This document shows positions 6,298 through 9,701 of a DNA stretch of 9,701 nt, in pieces. Within the stretch, counting starts at the first letter, position 1, and every line of letters begins with the position of its first letter. Source of the stretch: an uncultured Phycisphaerales bacterium (lineage in GTDB: Bacteria; Planctomycetota; Phycisphaerae; Sedimentisphaerales; Anaerobacaceae); the NCBI GenBank assembly GCA_937868145.1, contig CALMMH010000780.1, positions 1-9,701 of the forward strand, written 5' to 3'. The notes under the pieces were generated by a model, which had not been told where the DNA came from, did not search any database, and saw nothing but the letters and a program-made list of their open reading frames with translations. The translations under genes were made by a program, and so were the position numbers.

Positions 6298-7470
6298 ATG
6301 AATTATCGATATCGCAGTTGGGTATTGCTTCTAGTGAGCTGTCTGATCGTCGCGGCCGGATGTCGTTCGGCTGCCTTCGTCGCCGGCGCGGTCGTACGTC
6401 AGGGCGCGTCTCCGTATGGGAGCCATGGCCGGCTCGGGTTGTGGCGCTATGAGGGGCTTGATTCCGACATGCCTCCGCGAATCCGCCCGGGCACCTACGC
6501 CACAGCGACTCGTGGTGTGCCGTTCCTGGATCCGACGTCGCTTGGGCCTCACAGCTATCGGTTCAATTGGGCCGAGCGCAACGGGATCGTCTACACGTGC
6601 CGGGGGGGGCACATCGACATCGCTCATGTTCGCAAAGCCGCCGACTGTACGGGATATCTGGCCGCGTTGACGCTCGAACATCTCAGGAAAGGGGAGACTC
6701 GCTTTCAATGCAGGTTGATCGAGCCTTCCCTGTATTTCGTCACGCTGACGCCGCCTCCGGAATGGGATCGCCTGGGCGACGTCGAGCGAGAGCGGATCGC
6801 CCGCGACGTCTCCCGCGAGCTCGCCCAGTACGTTGCTTTCACTTCGCTGACGTGGCATGAGTTTCTGACGTGGTTCGGCTACCAGCCTAGGCCGCACAAG
6901 TCGGAATTCCCGTCGGCGTTCTCCTGGGAGGACACCTACTCCAATCTGCTTGGCGTGCATGTTGCGGGGGCCGCCCTTGAGGGCGAGAGCGGCGTCTTCA
7001 GCGAAGTCTTGACCGCTGTTTTGGATCAGAGACTTCAAGAGCTGGGAGGGCTCCCGGCCAGGGTGGGGAAACCGGCTACCAGGACGATGGACGGGACGTG
7101 GTACACGCGTGGTTGGTTTTCGACCAAAGTGTGGGAGCGAAACTTCGATTTGGGCCTGGACGATGGGTATGTTACGCCCACCCTGATTCCCGCCGTGCCC
7201 GGTTGCGACGCGGCGGATCCTTTGCCTTTGGCGGTTCCCACCCTCGATTCGCTCGCCCGTTTCGGTTTTTCGGCGAAGGTGGAGATCGAAGGCCGGGTAT
7301 GGGAACTGAAGAAGATCCGCAAGGCTCTGGCGGTCGAAGGCTGTCCGCCGGTTGAGCGACTTGATCCTGTGGTCCATTACCCTCCACTGATAGACTATCT
7401 TCGACATGCCAACGAAGAGATGCTGCGAGACCACCGCCAGAGGATCGTACAGTCGGTCCCTTGTCCCTGA
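6298..7470 (+). CDS. Putative lipoprotein, DUF4056-like
   Basis: This is a 390-residue protein with a signal peptide: 'MNYRYRSW', a hydrophobic core, then 'VAAGC' with Cys22 as the probable lipid attachment site (a slightly atypical lipobox). It should be exported and membrane-anchored. The mature part has 'NGIVYTCRGGHIDIAHVRKA' (about 95-115), 'LTWHEFLTWFGY' and 'SAFSWEDTYSNLLG'. From memory these conserved His/Trp/Glu segments resemble the DUF4056 family, whose function I do not know. The His residues could form a metal or catalytic site, but that is a guess. ATG 6298 directly follows an in-frame TGA at 6295-6297, so no earlier start is possible close by; the RBS is weak. An eight-G run (6602-6609) sits inside the conserved segment and the frame is intact across it. 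It ends in TGA. The protein lies between the divergent unknown gene and the LamG protein, with no evident operon. Confidence 0.82.
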   Translation: MNYRYRSWVLLLVSCLIVAAGCRSAAFVAGAVVRQGASPYGSHGRLGLWRYEGLDSDMPPRIRPGTYATATRGVPFLDPTSLGPHSYRFNWAERNGIVYTCRGGHIDIAHVRKAADCTGYLAALTLEHLRKGETRFQCRLIEPSLYFVTLTPPPEWDRLGDVERERIARDVSRELAQYVAFTSLTWHEFLTWFGYQPRPHKSEFPSAFSWEDTYSNLLGVHVAGAALEGESGVFSEVLTAVLDQRLQELGGLPARVGKPATRTMDGTWYTRGWFSTKVWERNFDLGLDDGYVTPTLIPAVPGCDAADPLPLAVPTLDSLARFGFSAKVEIEGRVWELKKIRKALAVEGCPPVERLDPVVHYPPLIDYLRHANEEMLRDHRQRIVQSVPCP

Positions 7471-7485
7471 TGACGCAAAGTGGTG

Positions 7486-7515
7486 TTGCCTTGGTGAGTA
7501 TGAACATGCTATCAT
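7486..7515 (+). promoter_or_regulatory. Candidate promoter of the LamG protein gene
   Basis: TTGCCT (7486-7491) and TATCAT (7510-7515; five of six consensus bases) are 18 bases apart, just after the lipoprotein gene. The leader to ATG 7699 would be about 175 bases. It contains a hairpin with stem arms at 7559-7566 and 7570-7576 (one bulged base, TTC loop). The same -35 hexamer occurs in the candidate promoter at 6228. Confidence 0.4.
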
Positions 7516-7686
7516 AGTGTCCAGAGATTGAGCGGCGACGATCGTTGTGGTTACACGGGCCGGCTGTTCCAGCGGCGGGCTCAGATGAATGAGGACGGGT
7601 GAACGAGCAAGAGGCGGGCCGGATCAGGACAAAGCGGTTTTCTTTCTTCGAATGTGAGACATGGGTGTGCTTTCCCCTTTTTCCGA

Positions 7687-7692
7687 AGGAGG
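7687..7692 (+). promoter_or_regulatory. Strong Shine-Dalgarno AGGAGG of the LamG protein gene
   Basis: A perfect AGGAGG six bases before ATG 7699 fixes the start of the secreted LamG protein and suggests efficient translation. Confidence 0.85.
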
Positions 7693-7698
7693 ACTGTC

Positions 7699-9701
7699 AT
7701 GAACAAGAGACTGATTTGCTGCGTCATCGTATTGGCCGCAGGCTTGGCGGCTCCCAGTCAGGCCGAACTGGTGGGCTTCTGGAAACTCGACGAAGGCCAG
7801 GGAGCCGAGTTTTGGGATCAAACGGACTATTGGCACGACGGGACGATCGAGCCCTGGAACGAGGCCAAAGTCCAGTGGACGACCGCCGGCTATGACGCCA
7901 ACGGCTTGGACTTCGTGTCGGCCACCGATCCCTTCACGCTCTGCGACGCACCCCTGACGCAGGGTTTACTAAACATCAGCGAAGCGACGGTCTCGTTCTG
8001 GATGAACATGCCGGTGGTGTTCCAGGCCTGGGGCCCTATTATCGTGCTTCTGGGCGGGAGTTCCGACCACAGCATCGAATGCAACGGATCGGCCGACTTC
8101 CTGATTGCCGACTTCGGAACGGATGTGTATGGGGATCTTGTGACCAGCGGCGCCAAGGTCAATGACGCCGCATGGCACCACGTCACGATCACGTACAGCA
8201 AGAGCGGCAACGCGATGGCCGTCTACGTCGACGGCAATCCCGCCGGCAGCCAGGCGTTCAACGCCAGCGACCCCATCAGCGCGGTTCGCATCGGCGGGCC
8301 TCGCAACCGAACCCAATGGCGACGCTACATCGGCCGACTCGACGAAGTGGCCGTCTGGAACCATGCCCTCAACGCTGCGGACGTCAAGAATGTGTATTGG
8401 TTCGGACCCCGGTGGACGCGGTTTGCGACCAATCCGCAGCCTGCGCCGGGAGCCACGATAGGCACGACCAGGATCACGCTGCAGTGGACTGCCGGCGAGA
8501 CGGCGGCGGAACACCACGTGTACATTGGCGAGAACGCCGACGACGTCCAGAACGGGGCCGCCGTCGTCGACAAGGGCATGGTGACCGATGCGAGCTTTTC
8601 CGGCGACTTCTGGGAACTCGGCAAGACATATTATTGGCGAGTAGACGAAGTCGAGACCGACGGGACCACCGTGTACCGTGGCGCGGTCTGGAGCTTCGCT
8701 GTCTCCGCGAAATTCGCTTCCGGTCCTGTGCCGGCCGACGGCGCCGTCCTGGTGGATACGGAAGCTACGCTGAATTGGACGCCGGGCGCCGGGGCCGTCT
8801 CGCACAACGTGTATCTGGGCGTCGATCCGGCGAGTCTTTCTCTCGTGTCGCAGGGCCAGACGGCGAATGGATACGACCCCGCTTCGTTCGAAGCCGGAAC
8901 GACGTACTACTGGCGGGTCGATGAGCAGGACGGCGTGACGGAGTACCCGGGGGAAGTGTGGACATTTAAGACCAAGCCTGTGATTGAGGTGACCGATCCG
9001 AACCTCGTCGGCTTCTGGAACTTCGACCAGGATGAGAATGGAATTGCGATCGACTGGTCCGGCCGGGATCGACACGGCGAGATTCTGGGCGGTCCCGACA
9101 CGGTTGATGGCTACAATGGGAAAGCCCTGTCCTTCGACGGCGTCGACGACCGCGTCGAGGTTCCGCAGGTCTTCAGCGTCGATATGACCCTGATGGCCTG
9201 GGTGAAGACCGATGTCGCGGGACCTGCGGGTACGGCCGGACGCGAAGGCAACGGTTTGCTGTGGTCCGACCACGCCGGCGGCGGCGATCACTTCCTGCTC
9301 TCTGTGCTGGGAGCGAAACTGGCCTTCGAAACCGGTCCCGGCGGCAATCCGACCACGGTCTCCAATCGGGACGTGGTCATCGGGGAATGGGTGCACGTGG
9401 CCGCCACGAGGCTCGACAGCTCGAGCGAGGTTCAGTTGTTCGTCAATGGATTGCTGGATGCGACCGGGACGCACACAGGCGACAACAACATCGGCTCCAA
9501 CCCGGTGATTGTCATCGGGGGCAACACGCTCGATTCGCGGTACTTCAAAGGTTCGATCGACGAGGTCCGCGCGTATGACCGCGTCCTGACGGCGGACGAG
9601 ATCGCGGCGGCCTTGCGGGGCAATCTATTGCTGGCGTGGAATCCCAAGCCGGCGATGGGCGAGGTGATCGACGTGCGATTTGTCGGGCCGCTGAGCTGGT
9701 C
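7699..9701 (+). CDS. Secreted LamG / Fn3-like repeat protein (partial, runs off the right edge)
   Basis: The frame is open from ATG 7699 to the window end; 667 residues are visible. A Sec signal peptide (1-22) with likely cleavage 'PSQA/ELVG' shows export. Next come a LamG (concanavalin-like jellyroll) domain at about 24-235 ending 'GRLDEVAVWNHALNAADV', two Fn3-like modules at about 245-334 and 343-427 each carrying 'YYWRVDE' and a closing 'VW-(S/T)-F', and a second LamG domain at about 433-641 ('NLVGFWNFDQDENG' to 'GSIDEVRAYDRVLTADEI'). A third Fn3-like module starts at 642 ('LLAWNPKPAMG'). LamG folds usually bind carbohydrate or protein, so the product may act at the cell surface or outside, in polysaccharide binding or adhesion. 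This domain style is common in planctomycetes of the Phycisphaerae. No catalytic domain is visible in this part. The C-terminus, possibly with a sorting signal, lies outside the window. Confidence 0.92.
   Translation, partial: MNKRLICCVIVLAAGLAAPSQAELVGFWKLDEGQGAEFWDQTDYWHDGTIEPWNEAKVQWTTAGYDANGLDFVSATDPFTLCDAPLTQGLLNISEATVSFWMNMPVVFQAWGPIIVLLGGSSDHSIECNGSADFLIADFGTDVYGDLVTSGAKVNDAAWHHVTITYSKSGNAMAVYVDGNPAGSQAFNASDPISAVRIGGPRNRTQWRRYIGRLDEVAVWNHALNAADVKNVYWFGPRWTRFATNPQPAPGATIGTTRITLQWTAGETAAEHHVYIGENADDVQNGAAVVDKGMVTDASFSGDFWELGKTYYWRVDEVETDGTTVYRGAVWSFAVSAKFASGPVPADGAVLVDTEATLNWTPGAGAVSHNVYLGVDPASLSLVSQGQTANGYDPASFEAGTTYYWRVDEQDGVTEYPGEVWTFKTKPVIEVTDPNLVGFWNFDQDENGIAIDWSGRDRHGEILGGPDTVDGYNGKALSFDGVDDRVEVPQVFSVDMTLMAWVKTDVAGPAGTAGREGNGLLWSDHAGGGDHFLLSVLGAKLAFETGPGGNPTTVSNRDVVIGEWVHVAATRLDSSSEVQLFVNGLLDATGTHTGDNNIGSNPVIVIGGNTLDSRYFKGSIDEVRAYDRVLTADEIAAALRGNLLLAWNPKPAMGEVIDVRFVGPLSW

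Noticed and set aside
6602..6609. Eight-G run as a possible frameshift or phase-variation site in the lipoprotein
   Set aside because: The frame and the conserved segment are continuous across the run; length variation cannot be judged from one sequence.
7969..9474. 501-codon open frame on the minus strand opposite the LamG protein
   Set aside because: The plus strand encodes recognisable LamG and Fn3-like modules with a signal peptide and perfect RBS. The minus frame is a compositional shadow.

Overview
The window is GC-rich bacterial DNA with conventional coding and good Shine-Dalgarno sites. TGA is used as a genuine stop, ending two of the genes. The best guess is a planctomycete of the Phycisphaerae/Sedimentisphaerales type. 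This rests on the secreted LamG / Fn3-like protein with repeated 'YYWRVDE' and 'W-N-P-x-P-A' motifs and on the DUF4056-like lipoprotein. It is inference from protein style, since no rRNA or other marker gene is present.

Region 1 (1-4339) is a FixL/FixJ-like two-component module. A very large soluble sensor histidine kinase carries, in order, GAF, PAS, GAF, GAF, PAS, PAS, PAS, HisKA and HATPase domains. It runs in from the left edge, and an in-frame TGA at 235-237 interrupts the first GAF domain. The rest is open to 3741. The kinase overlaps by 14 bp a FixJ/NarL-type response regulator (3728-4339) that has all the phosphorylation residues and a LuxR-type HTH.

Region 2 (4340-5269) is a 519-base stretch without a convincing gene. 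It holds two CTAG palindromes one helical turn apart and several hairpins. A stand-alone Rcp1-like receiver protein (4859-5269) follows; its phospho-acceptor Asp is replaced by Ser and its switch Thr by Gly, so it is probably a pseudo-receiver.

Region 3 (5270-6297) holds one unrecognised 193-residue protein on the minus strand, with a near-consensus promoter so close to the ATG that its mRNA may be leaderless. A doubtful 80-codon ORF lies directly behind it. The divergent spacer also carries a candidate promoter for the next gene.

Region 4 (6298-9701) holds a putative lipoprotein (DUF4056-like) and then the start of a large secreted LamG / Fn3-like repeat protein that runs off the right edge. 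These look like cell-envelope or extracellular proteins and have no visible functional tie to the signalling genes.

No mobile element, CRISPR array, tRNA or rRNA was seen. No clear new multi-gene system is evident. The most notable points are the interrupted kinase, the phosphorylation-dead receiver beside an active FixJ-like regulator, and the likely leaderless gene.
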